A stretch of DNA of 64,000 nucleotides from NCBI GenBank assembly GCA_012840345.1, contig DULO01000066.1:21571-85570 (forward strand). Reading direction: 5' to 3'. The stretch comes from Candidatus Fermentithermobacillaceae bacterium (lineage in GTDB: Bacteria; Bacillota; Sulfobacillia; Fermentithermobacillales; Fermentithermobacillaceae). The position numbers and the translations under genes were made by a program. Shown here in pieces: positions 9,066 to 18,087 of this stretch (within the stretch, counting starts at the first letter, position 1; every line of letters begins with the position of its first letter). The notes beneath the pieces are model-generated. The model did no database searches and had not been told where the DNA came from. It saw nothing but the letters and a program-made list of their open reading frames with translations.

Positions 9066-10769
9066 ATGAGCGTTCGGGAACGGCTCCTTAAGGCCGGTGA
9101 GAGGAGTCCCTTTTCCGCTTTGGTGCGGATTCAGTTGAAATCTGAATTCGGCATCCGGGGACTTTCCGAAAAACTTGGATTGGGCAAGAGGCCCCAATTC
9201 GTGTACCTGTACTTGGCATTACTGGGTATAGCGCTGATGTCGTTCTTCGGGGTTTTGTACAGCATGTTCTACTCCTTCGCGGAGATGGCCATGTTGTTGG
9301 GCCAGCCGGGACTGGTGGTCATGATGACCGTTGCCGCGGGGCAAGCATTGGTCGTCTTCGTAGGGATAAGCGGAATCATGTCTATCCTGTATGACAGCCG
9401 TGACCTTGAGACGCTTCAGGCAATGCCTTTCACACCCAAACAGATCATGTCCGCCAAGGTGCTTTGCGCTTACTTCCCTCAGTTGCTCTCGGTGGCATTT
9501 GTCGCGCTCCCGTCGTTCATAGCACTTGGCTCGGTTCTTGACTCGCCCTTGTTCTGGGTCTCGGCTCCTTTCATCGTGCTGGCTACGCCGTGCATCCCGA
9601 CAGCTTTGTCGCTTATCCTTGTGGTCCCTCTGATGAAGCTGACAAGCAGGTCCAAGAGGCGGGATTTCTTCAGGGTTGTGCTCGGGTTGGTCTTCTTTGC
9701 CCTGGTGATCGGCTTCCAGTATGTCAACATGAACATGGTGAAAGATCCCCAGGGATTTGTGCAGCTGCTTATGGAGCGCAACGGCATCATACAGGCGCTG
9801 TCGGTATACTACCCGCCTCTCAGATGGGCGGCCTTGGCTACGACCTCTGATGCCCCGTTGACGCTTCTGGCTAACCTGGTTCTGTACGTTGGTGTCTCGG
9901 TAGCGGCTTTGGTCCTGGTTACTTCTGTGTCTCAGAGATGGTTCCTGGGAGGGATCGCCAGGGATGTGCGCCGCGCGGCTCCGGCAGCCAAGGGGAAGGC
10001 GGGGGCACGGGAAGTCTCCATAGGAGGCGGCTCGTTGCTCATGTCTCTCATAGCCAAGGAACACAGGACTATGGTCCGCAACTCAAACTGGCTTTTGGTC
10101 ACTCTCACGAACCTCACCATTGTTCCGCTGATGCTGCTCATCAGCAGCTTTGGAGCCGGAAAGGGCGAGCTCTCCGTGGCGCTCGAACAGCTAAGGACTA
10201 TGATCCCTACTGAGTTTTTGGTCCTTGCCGTAGCCGCGGTGCAAGGACTGACGGTATCTCTGAACCAGGTGGCTTCTACCGGGCTCAGCAGGGAGGGCAC
10301 TTTGTTCTTTTTAAGCAAGACTCTGCCGGTTTCACCGCGAGTCCAGGCGAGGGCGAAACTCCTGTATTCCATGGGGTTTGCTTTGGTGCAGCTGGTGATC
10401 CTGATGGCGTCGTTCGTGTTCATTCTGCGTCCGGACCCGATCACGTTGGCCTTGACTGCCGGGTTAGCCTTGCTGGTCTCGTGGCCTGTTAGCGCACTAT
10501 GTCTCATCAACGACCTCATGTCCCCGAAACTGAAATGGACTAACCCTCAGCAGGCCATGAAGGGCAACTTCAACACGCTAATCGCGGGGATCTTTTCAGC
10601 CGCGTACCTGGCAGCCTTCTATTTCGGGGTGAGGGCACTGTACCCCAGAGTCCTGACAGGATGGGCGCTCTACGGCCTCGTGGGTGCCGCCTTGCTGGTC
10701 ACTGGAGTTCTCTTGCACAGAGGGATGGAGTCTTTCGCTGTGTCCCGGTATAAAAGCATTGAGTTGTAG
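9066..10769 (+). CDS. ABC transporter permease (ABC-2 type, large multi-TM)
   Basis: 567 aa with many hydrophobic TM segments, 25 bp downstream of the ATPase gene. Confidence 0.85.
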   Translation: MSVRERLLKAGERSPFSALVRIQLKSEFGIRGLSEKLGLGKRPQFVYLYLALLGIALMSFFGVLYSMFYSFAEMAMLLGQPGLVVMMTVAAGQALVVFVGISGIMSILYDSRDLETLQAMPFTPKQIMSAKVLCAYFPQLLSVAFVALPSFIALGSVLDSPLFWVSAPFIVLATPCIPTALSLILVVPLMKLTSRSKRRDFFRVVLGLVFFALVIGFQYVNMNMVKDPQGFVQLLMERNGIIQALSVYYPPLRWAALATTSDAPLTLLANLVLYVGVSVAALVLVTSVSQRWFLGGIARDVRRAAPAAKGKAGAREVSIGGGSLLMSLIAKEHRTMVRNSNWLLVTLTNLTIVPLMLLISSFGAGKGELSVALEQLRTMIPTEFLVLAVAAVQGLTVSLNQVASTGLSREGTLFFLSKTLPVSPRVQARAKLLYSMGFALVQLVILMASFVFILRPDPITLALTAGLALLVSWPVSALCLINDLMSPKLKWTNPQQAMKGNFNTLIAGIFSAAYLAAFYFGVRALYPRVLTGWALYGLVGAALLVTGVLLHRGMESFAVSRYKSIEL

Positions 10770-10819
10770 ACCTCCTATCACGAGCTTGAGGATCACTAAC
10801 TAAGGAGGGTATCGCGGGG

Positions 10820-12040
10820 ATGGTTTTGGAAGCGGCACGGAAGCTCCAGGGACAGATCGTCGCATGGAGGCGGGAAGTCCATCAAAACCCGGAGCTGGGT
10901 CTAGAGACACCGATGACTGAAGCTCTTGTAGCCAAAGCGCTGTCGGATATGGGGATTGAGGTTCGTACAGGAGTGGGCGGACATGGAGTCGTCGGTCTGC
11001 TCCGGGGGACCGGCAGGGTGGAACAAGCCGAGGACGGGGGTCAAGAGTCGGCGCCTCCAGTCAAGACTTTTGCCATTAGGGCAGACATGGATGCGCTTCC
11101 CGTCACCGAAGAAACTGGGTTACCCTTCGCGTCCAAGATTCCGGGACGAATGCATGCGTGCGGTCACGATGCCCACGTCGCGATGCTGCTTGGCGCCGCG
11201 AAGGTACTCTCCGATATGAAGGACAAGGTGCGCGGGAACGTCAAGTTCATCTTTCAGCCCGGCGAGGAGGGCCCTGGCGGAGCTCATCCGATGATTCTTG
11301 ACGGCGCCTTGGAAGACCCGAAGGTTGATGCGATCATCGGTGCTCACGTCGGCCCGTTGTGGGACGTTGGCCCCGGCCAGATTGGGTTTAGGACCGGTCC
11401 CGTGATGGCCGCCACGGACCGCTTTGCTGTGAGAATCCAAGGCAAGGGCGGTCACGGCGCTGCCCCTCATTACTCGGTGGACCCGGTAGTCATCGCGGCT
11501 CAGATAGCCGTGTCGCTGCAGACCATCGTATCCAGGGAAGTGAGCCCGATATCTCCCGCCGTGGTCACCGTCGGGATCATCAAAGCCGGCACGGCCCCCA
11601 ACATTATTCCGGATTACTGCGAGATGAACGGCACTGTCAGATACCTTGACAAGTCGTTGGCTTCTTTCATCCCCCGGCGGATTAAAGAAATCTGCGAGGG
11701 GATCGCCTCAGCTATGAGAGGTACCGCGACGGTGGAGTACACTCACGGATACCCTCCGCTCGTAAATGACCCCGGGATGACCGATTTCGTGAGGAAGGTG
11801 GCTGCGTCCATCGTTGGGCCCGAGAACTGCGTGGAAGTCCAGCCGACCATGGGCGGTGAGGACATGGCCTACTTCCTCAATGAGGTTCCCGGCGCGTATT
11901 TCGCGCTTGGAACCCGAAATCCGGACAAACGCGCGGACTTCCCGAACCACCACCCGAAGTTTGACATTGATGAAGACGTACTGTACCTGGGCTCAGCGGT
12001 GTTTGCTCAGGCCGCGATTGATTTCTTGGCCCGGGAGTAG
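10820..12040 (+). CDS. M20 family amidohydrolase / N-acyl-L-amino-acid amidohydrolase
   Basis: WRREVHQNPELGLETPMTEALVAKAL, IRADMDALPVTEETGLPFAS, MHACGHDAHVAMLLGAAKVL, FQPGEEGPGGAHPMI, MGGEDMAYFLNEVPGAYFALG. Confidence 0.93.
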   Translation: MVLEAARKLQGQIVAWRREVHQNPELGLETPMTEALVAKALSDMGIEVRTGVGGHGVVGLLRGTGRVEQAEDGGQESAPPVKTFAIRADMDALPVTEETGLPFASKIPGRMHACGHDAHVAMLLGAAKVLSDMKDKVRGNVKFIFQPGEEGPGGAHPMILDGALEDPKVDAIIGAHVGPLWDVGPGQIGFRTGPVMAATDRFAVRIQGKGGHGAAPHYSVDPVVIAAQIAVSLQTIVSREVSPISPAVVTVGIIKAGTAPNIIPDYCEMNGTVRYLDKSLASFIPRRIKEICEGIASAMRGTATVEYTHGYPPLVNDPGMTDFVRKVAASIVGPENCVEVQPTMGGEDMAYFLNEVPGAYFALGTRNPDKRADFPNHHPKFDIDEDVLYLGSAVFAQAAIDFLARE

Positions 12041-12072
12041 CGGGAGTACCAGGAGTAGCGAGAGTAGAAGGA

Positions 12073-12099
12073 GGGGCCGGTTATCCCGGCCCCTGATTT
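12073..12099 (+). terminator. Hairpin between convergent genes
   Basis: GGGGCCGG-TTATC-CCGGCCCC followed by TGATTTA. Confidence 0.55.
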
Positions 12100-12135
12100 A
12101 CTACCTACATCTGGTAACACGTTTCAAGCAACAAG

Positions 12136-12954
12136 CTAGCGGTCGAGGAACGACCAGTTTTCGCGGTTAAACTTCCATCCGGTCCGGTCCATCTCCTTAA
12201 TGAAGCGCGCAAGATAGTCAGCTAGGGCGGTTACCAGCAATCTGCCTTTTTCGGCCGTTGCCGGAGTAGGGTCTCCGGTAGCGCCCGAAACCGACAGCTC
12301 AGGAATTGTGGCCAGGAGGCGCACTTCTTTAGGAGAAGCCGGCCACTCTCCTTTCGCCGCGTCCATATCTACATAGTCGGGAACCAGGTATAACGCCGTG
12401 GAAGTCTCCGCTTCTCCCGCATGACCTATGCCGTAGTCTTTGGCGAACGTCCCTTCTGGCAGTAGCTTTGGACCGGAGATCCACCAGGCCAGGGAAGCTG
12501 CCATCTTGACGTCGGGATACAGGCGCCTGATCTTGCGCATGGCTACGTCAATGGCGGAATTGTTGCCTCCGTGGCCGTTGACCAGTAGGAGCTTCCTTAT
12601 GCCCTGAACCAGGCAAGATTCCGCGACCTCGAAGATGACCTGGGCCAGCGTTTCGGCCGTCAGGGTGATTGTGAATGGGAAGGGCATCAACTGATCGCTG
12701 ACTCCGAAGGGGATAGGGGGAAGGAGCAGGGCTCCGTCAACCCGCTTGGCGGTCTCCTCAGCAACGGCGTACGCGGCGAAGGTGTCTGTCCCCATGGGAA
12801 GATGGAATCCGTGGTTCTCCGTGGCGCCGGTGACTATTATGGCTTTGTCGAAGGACTGTCTTTCAAAGCGGTGACGGTTCAAGTACTCGAGCCTGAACTC
12901 GGTCCCGGACTTGGCCGGCTTTCTAAGTGCTGCTCTACGTGTGATCCTTGCCAA
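12136..12954 (-). CDS. Creatininase family protein (creatinine amidohydrolase-like)
   Basis: VTGATENHGFHLPMGTDTFAAYAVAEETAKR, LLLVNGHGGNNSAIDVAMRKI, GIGHAGEAETSTALYLVPDYVD. Confidence 0.9.
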   Translation of the reverse strand: MARITRRAALRKPAKSGTEFRLEYLNRHRFERQSFDKAIIVTGATENHGFHLPMGTDTFAAYAVAEETAKRVDGALLLPPIPFGVSDQLMPFPFTITLTAETLAQVIFEVAESCLVQGIRKLLLVNGHGGNNSAIDVAMRKIRRLYPDVKMAASLAWWISGPKLLPEGTFAKDYGIGHAGEAETSTALYLVPDYVDMDAAKGEWPASPKEVRLLATIPELSVSGATGDPTPATAEKGRLLVTALADYLARFIKEMDRTGWKFNRENWSFLDR

Positions 12955-13106
12955 TGGATGCTGTCCTCCTTCCTGTTATGCTGTACACCTCATTGGCCTC
13001 TTTCCTCAGATCTCTCTGTTCTTACTTTCTCTCTTCTCTGTCTGATCTTTGCCTCCTTTTCCCTCCCGCCTTCCTTCCGCCGCGAGTCTTTCTGGAGTGT
13101 TCAGTA

Positions 13107-13200
13107 GGTGACGACTGCGGCCGGAGGAGTCGTCAGCCAGAGACGCCTTCGCCGGGAGCAGTCATCAGCAGTTGACGACTTGACTCCTGGTGGCTGGCGG
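13107..13200 (+). repeat. Dispersed single copy of the ~94-bp palindromic repeat family (see 38576-39245)
   Basis: TGACGACTGCggCCGGaggAGTCGTCAgCCAgaGACGCCTTCgccGGGaGCAGTCATCAgcaGTTGACGACT... matches the unit at 38587-38680 in order and spacing. Confidence 0.8.
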
Positions 13201-13273
13201 AGGTACCGGCATGGTAATTGGAGAACTCTTGCGACAGGCCGAAAGCTTTGTCCAGTAGTGAGCATCTGTTGAA

Positions 13274-14334
13274 GTGGGGGAATCTACCATGACCGCCAAG
13301 AAGACCGGGCTTTCTATCAACGCAGACCGTCTGTGGTCCGACCTTGAGGAACTGGCACGGATAGGAGGCGCAGAACCCGGGCGAAGGCGAGGTATCTCCA
13401 GGCTGGCGTTCACCCCTGAGGACATGGCGGGCCGAAGGTGGCTCCTAGTCAAGATGCGGGAAGCCGGTCTCAGTGCCTGCATGGACGGAGTGGGAAATGT
13501 CTTCGGCAGGTACGAGGGCGCGCCTTCTTGCATCCGCGGTTCCGGCGATGCAGATTCTCCCGCCATCATGCTCGGCTCACATATTGACACCGTCCCAGAA
13601 GGGGGAAGGTTCGACGGCGCCTTGGGGGTGCTTGGAGCGCTGGAGTGTGTTCGGACTCTTAGGGAGAGCGGCATCACGTTGAAACATCCTCTGGAAGTGG
13701 CGGCTTTCGCCAACGAGGAAGGGACGCGTATTCTCCCAGGCACGTTTGGCAGTCGCGCCTTTGTTGGGGGACTGTCCCGGGACGAAGAGGAGAGGCTGCG
13801 ACCGGTGTTGGAGCAGGCGGGAATCAGCGGGGAGCCTCGAAGGCTCAAAGACCGCGAAATCGCGTCCTATCTGGAACTCCACATAGAGCAGGGTGGAGTG
13901 TTGGATGCTTTCGGAGACGACATCGGAGTAGTCACCGGAATCGTCGGTATCAGATCCTTTACCGTGAAGTTCCTCGGGATGGCCAACCATGCGGGTACAA
14001 CCCGAAGCGCGCTCATGAGATAGGCAGCTTGCGCGGCGTTGAAGTTCGGCTCTCACCGGTTTCGTCCATACTCGGGACCCCGCTGGACGAGCAAGTCCAA
14101 GGGGATATCGAGGCAGCAGCGGTGGAGCTCGGATTGCGTTCGCGGAGGATGCCGTCGGGCGCCGCCCACGACTGCATGCACTTGGCGCGTTTGGCGCCCT
14201 CTGGAATGATCTTCGTCCCGAGCAGGGGCGGGATTAGCCACAGCCCAGATGAGTGGACGACAAAAGAGCAGTGCGCGGCGGGCGCCAACGTCCTGCTTCA
14301 TACTGTGCTGCGCGTAGATGAGCGGTTGAAGTAA
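13274..14334 (+). pseudogene. M20-family N-carbamoyl-L-amino-acid hydrolase / allantoate amidohydrolase, frameshifted with internal deletion
   Basis: ORF 13274..14023 (frame 2) carries the N-terminal catalytic part (MLGSHIDTVPEGGRFDGALGVLGALE, FANEEGTR, LELHIEQGGVLD, ANHAGTTRSALMR*). ORF 14029..14334 (frame 1) carries the C-terminal part (RRMPSGAAHDCMHLARLAPSGMIFVPSRGGISHSPDEWT). The intervening ~100 aa lid/dimerisation segment is missing. Confidence 0.85.
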
Positions 14335-14357
14335 AGGCGCCATTTATCGTAGCTGCC

Positions 14358-14466
14358 TATTCGGAGCAAAGGCTATATGCTTGAAGCAAGTGTCTGATCG
14401 AAGCAAGGGTTGTCTGCTCGAAAACACGACCGCATATTCGAAGTAAAGCACCCTCTATTCCAAGAA
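14358..14466. repeat. Degenerate ~20-nt tandem repeats
   Basis: TATTCGGAGCAAAGGCTATA / TGCTTGAAGCAAGTGTC / TGATCGAAGCAAGGGTTGTC / TGCTCGAAAACACGACCGCA / TATTCGAAGTAAAGCACCCTC / TATTCCAAG. Confidence 0.5.
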
Positions 14467-15876
14467 TCCTGACTGCTTCGCCAGTATTTGAAGAAGCGCT
14501 GTCACGCACCGGATGGAGAAGCGGACCTTGTCTGAGCCGGGTCCGGTCCTTGACTCTTCTCGTCCGGCGGTGATGTATATCGAGGCGTCCAGCACGCTTA
14601 CGCCTGCGGCTCCCATCAAATCCAACGCCAGCTGCATGAGGTGTGTGCCGGCGCTTGTGTCAGCCACGGTGAAGATGGGGATGCCCATTTCTTCCTTCCA
14701 TGTATCCTCGTAGTTGAGCTCCACTGAAAGCATGCCGTAGGACGGCGTGACCCTGAGGCAGTCCCGGAGTTTGGCGGGCAAGCTGCCTAGCTCCTCGAGT
14801 ACCACCCGGTTCAGGTGATCAATCTCGTCCGCGAACCTGCGCGGCCTTTCCCTCAGTTCCCGAAGCATGTGAAGCTGTTCGGCCATCACGGCAGGGCTTG
14901 GTACTAAAGACGCGTAGGTCGTACTCCTCGTGACGTACCCGCCCAATGGAGGCACCCTGAACAGACCGGCTTCCTTGCGGATAGGTGTTACGAGGCCCTC
15001 CAAGCCTACAATCAAGGCCGGAGCTTCCCGACCGGTTCCCTGGCCCAGGCTGTAAACTGCCAGCGACGCGCGGGTCCGGGACGGAACGGCTCCCAGCAGG
15101 GGCACTGAATACCCGCAGTCCATGATATACGGGACATCGAACTCTCTGGCCAGTTGACCGATACCGGACTGCAGCAAGGGGGTCCCCTTCTCGTCGCGGG
15201 AAGAAGCTCCGAATCCCGGAGTGTCGTAGCCCGACGACACAAAGCCGGCAAGGTGGGAGGCGTGAACGTCCGCGGTCGCGGCCATTATCTCAAGCGACGA
15301 TTCTGCCTCGACCCCGGTAAGCAAGGCAGCTGGGGTGTAGGCGATGCCGTGGTGGACGTACGACGCGCCCTCAAGGGGGACCACCACAGCATCCAGGTCG
15401 TCTATTTGCCGGATGGTGTCGCCGCACCGATCGTCCGCCGCGTCGTCCTCGCAAAGGAACCGCTTGTACTGAGGAGGGTAGACCTGGCCGTATGAAGAGT
15501 GTCGGCCGGTGCCTTTTTCCAAGGGTGTGATGTAACGCGCCCTGTACCTGCGGCCGCTTGCCGATGCGGGAGGGGCGAACGCCGACCTGCAGGCCAGCCA
15601 CATGGCCGCTCCGACGGAAGCCACCGGGCAGGCGTCGTAGGCGTCCCCGTAGACATCCTTGATGATCTCCCGCATCTCTGACGCGGCTTTTGAGATAGAA
15701 GCCACGGGCTTTACCGGCGGAGTTTCAGCGGCGACCGAAGGCCCGCCGTCCTCTATGCCTAAGTCTGTCTTAATCTCCTTGGCCGTCTTTTCGGCAGCAA
15801 GCATTATTTCACGCGCGTTCGCTCCTAGGTGTTCGTAAAGCTGCGACCTATACTTGAAGCGCGGCATCCTCGACAC
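14455..15876 (-). CDS. Conserved hypothetical protein; possible diverged PLP fold-type I (SelA/aminotransferase-like) protein
   Basis: 473 aa intact ORF. IDDLDAVVVPLEGASYVHHGIAYTPAALLTGVEAESS... and FDVPYIMDCGYSVPLL...ASLAVYSLGQGTGREAPALIVGLEGLVTPIRKEAG resemble fold-type I PLP enzymes. Confidence 0.5.
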   Translation of the reverse strand: MSRMPRFKYRSQLYEHLGANAREIMLAAEKTAKEIKTDLGIEDGGPSVAAETPPVKPVASISKAASEMREIIKDVYGDAYDACPVASVGAAMWLACRSAFAPPASASGRRYRARYITPLEKGTGRHSSYGQVYPPQYKRFLCEDDAADDRCGDTIRQIDDLDAVVVPLEGASYVHHGIAYTPAALLTGVEAESSLEIMAATADVHASHLAGFVSSGYDTPGFGASSRDEKGTPLLQSGIGQLAREFDVPYIMDCGYSVPLLGAVPSRTRASLAVYSLGQGTGREAPALIVGLEGLVTPIRKEAGLFRVPPLGGYVTRSTTYASLVPSPAVMAEQLHMLRELRERPRRFADEIDHLNRVVLEELGSLPAKLRDCLRVTPSYGMLSVELNYEDTWKEEMGIPIFTVADTSAGTHLMQLALDLMGAAGVSVLDASIYITAGREESRTGPGSDKVRFSIRCVTALLQILAKQSGFLE

Positions 15877-16203
15877 TCTCCCGGTGACAAAGGTGGCTCA
15901 ATGGGTTTTCGGACCACATTTCCATCCTTCCCTTAGGGAGCGGGGCGAATACAAGGGACGGCTTCGCCCGGTTTGCTCCAAAGAGTAAACCTGTTCGACT
16001 CTCAGAAGTTCTGCTGCGTCCCTTGGGGACAGCAGCACGAGCGTCAACTCAGATTCCGGAGTCATTTGGGTACAGGCGAAATTGTGAAGGAGTTGGAACC
16101 CCCCGTAAAGAACCCCCTTCCGGTGATGTGGACATCTGTTTAGATACCGGCTTGGACGCCCATCTGAACGATGTCCGAGCTAACAGGAACGGGGGTACAT
16201 AAA

Positions 16204-17004
16204 GTGAAGGTTTTCATTTCCGTGGATATGGAAGGGATCTCGGGCGTTGTGGCATGGGAGCAGACCGACCGGGGTAAAGATGACTACCAAGTGTTCCGCA
16301 AGTATATGACGCAGGAAGCCAACGCTGCTATCGAGGGAGCTTTGGCTGCCGGGGCGACCAAGATAGTCGTGACGGACTCCCACGATGGCGGCCGTAACAT
16401 CCTGCCTGAGGAACTCCATCCTGAAGCCCTGCTTGTATCTGGCGGAGGCAAGCCGATGAGCATGGTTGAGTGTCTCGATTCCACTTTCGACGCGGCATTT
16501 TTCATCGGTTACCATTCCAGGTGCCTGTCTTCCGGAATCCTCAATCACACTTACAGCTTGCAGGTCCAGAATTACTTCGTGAACGGGAAGGTAATGGGGG
16601 AGACGGGGATGAACGCCTTGATGGCGGCCTATTACGGTGTTCCTGTAGTCCTCGTTTCCGGCGACACCGAAGTGTGCCAAGAGGCCAAAGACCTGCTTGG
16701 AACCGTGGAGACCGTTGCGGTGAAGGAGCCTCGCAGCCAGACCGCGGCCATGGGTATTCATCCCGTGAAAGCGCGTGCCCTTATTAAGGAGGCTGCTCAA
16801 AGAGCCCTCAGCAATCTGAGCTCGTACAAACCGCTTCCCGCACCAGCTCCGGCGACTGTCAGGCTGCAGTTCCGTGCCTCAGCCAAAGCCGACGCGGCTT
16901 CGATTATGCCCGGTGCGGTGAGGGTAGACCCCGTAACGGTGGAGTACACGGGTCCGGATTACCTGATGGCCTACCGCGGCGCGCTTACGATGCTGCACTT
17001 GTAG
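16204..17004 (+). CDS. dppA: M55 family D-aminopeptidase (DppA-like)
   Basis: VKVFISVDMEGISGVVAWEQ, VVTDSHDGGRNILPEEL, FIGYHSRC, HTYSLQVQNYFVNGKVMGETGMNALMAAYYGVPVVLVSGD. GTG start chosen; ORF extends to 16171. Confidence 0.92.
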   Translation: MKVFISVDMEGISGVVAWEQTDRGKDDYQVFRKYMTQEANAAIEGALAAGATKIVVTDSHDGGRNILPEELHPEALLVSGGGKPMSMVECLDSTFDAAFFIGYHSRCLSSGILNHTYSLQVQNYFVNGKVMGETGMNALMAAYYGVPVVLVSGDTEVCQEAKDLLGTVETVAVKEPRSQTAAMGIHPVKARALIKEAAQRALSNLSSYKPLPAPAPATVRLQFRASAKADAASIMPGAVRVDPVTVEYTGPDYLMAYRGALTMLHL

Positions 17005-17052
17005 GTAGTTGGCGTATTGGGCAGTCCCAAGCCCAAGAATGAAACCATCATG

Positions 17053-17077
17053 ACCCCCGGGGAACCGGGGGTTTTTC
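17053..17077 (+). terminator. Rho-independent terminator downstream of dppA
   Basis: ACCCCCGG-GGAA-CCGGGGGT followed by TTTTCGTTT. Confidence 0.85.
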
Positions 17078-17160
17078 GTTTCACCGATAGCTAGGCTCCG
17101 ATGAGCCCTACTGGACGTGCTTTGAGGGGTGCAGACGGGTATCGCCAGGGAAACCAGCCA

Positions 17161-18042
17161 TCAAACAGAACGCAGCGACACGTCTCCCACGTCAAAAGCC
17201 TTAGTGACGCCATCCATGTCTAGGAGTAGCCTACCGCTTTCATCAATGCCCACAAACACGCCTTCTTGGCCTGTTTCTGTTGAGACAATCTGAGGGCTCA
17301 CCGATCCGGTCGCGTGTAGTCTTGCTGCTTCAGGGCCTTGGGATCCGGGTCCGAGAGTCCGGTTATGAACGACAACTCTCTCGCCTAAGTACGCGGCCAC
17401 AGAGGTTATGTGACCAGCTAGGTCCGTCAAACCTCTTTGGACGTACTCTTCGTATACCGGCTCAAAGTAATTTAAGATGCTTGCGACAACGAGGTCTTGG
17501 TCCACGTTATGTCCCAGCTCCGCGGCAAGGGACGTCGCGGTATCCTTGACCTCCGGTGGGAAGTCGTCAGGACGGAGGTTCGCGTTCACGCCTATTCCTG
17601 CCACCACGTAGTGGACCCGGTCCTGTTCCGCCTTCATCTCGCAGAGTACGCCGCAGATCTTGCGTCCGGAGACCAGTACGTCATTGGGCCACTTGATCTT
17701 GGCGTCTAGGTCGAAGCTTTCTCTAAGGGCGCGCGCGACAGAGTACCCTACCGCCAAAGACAAGCCCGGCACTTGCGCCGGGGGCAGATCGGGTTGGAGG
17801 ATGATCGACATGAAGACGCCGCCTCGTGGGGAAGCCCATCGCCTTCCCAGTCTGCCCTTTCCTCTCGATTGGGTCCGCGACAAGAGGACCGCGCCGTGCC
17901 CGAGTAGGTTTTCATCTGCCAGCAGTTTCGCGTCGTCGTTGGTGGAAGCGGTGTCTTCGGTAATCAACAAGGGTCGTCCCAGCACTTTGGTTCGTAGATG
18001 CTCTAGGTCTTTCACTTCCTCGTAAATGTCGCCCGGCCTCAA
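17161..18042 (-). CDS. birA: Biotin--[acetyl-CoA-carboxylase] ligase (no N-terminal HTH)
   Basis: ITEDTASTNDDAKLLA, TQSRGKGRLGRRWASPRGGVFMSIIL, KWPNDVLVSGRKICGVLCEM, VAGIGVNAN. Confidence 0.92.
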   Translation of the reverse strand: MRPGDIYEEVKDLEHLRTKVLGRPLLITEDTASTNDDAKLLADENLLGHGAVLLSRTQSRGKGRLGRRWASPRGGVFMSIILQPDLPPAQVPGLSLAVGYSVARALRESFDLDAKIKWPNDVLVSGRKICGVLCEMKAEQDRVHYVVAGIGVNANLRPDDFPPEVKDTATSLAAELGHNVDQDLVVASILNYFEPVYEEYVQRGLTDLAGHITSVAAYLGERVVVHNRTLGPGSQGPEAARLHATGSVSPQIVSTETGQEGVFVGIDESGRLLLDMDGVTKAFDVGDVSLRSV

Positions 18043-18087
18043 TGGATTCGAACCTCTTTCGCTCTCCGACTTCTGGACTCTCCGCTA

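Noticed and set aside
16010-16036. CTGCTGCGTCC..GGGACAGCAGCA hairpin upstream of dppA as a riboswitch or terminator
   Set aside because: Imperfect stem, no U-tract and no recognisable aptamer core; too weak to annotate.
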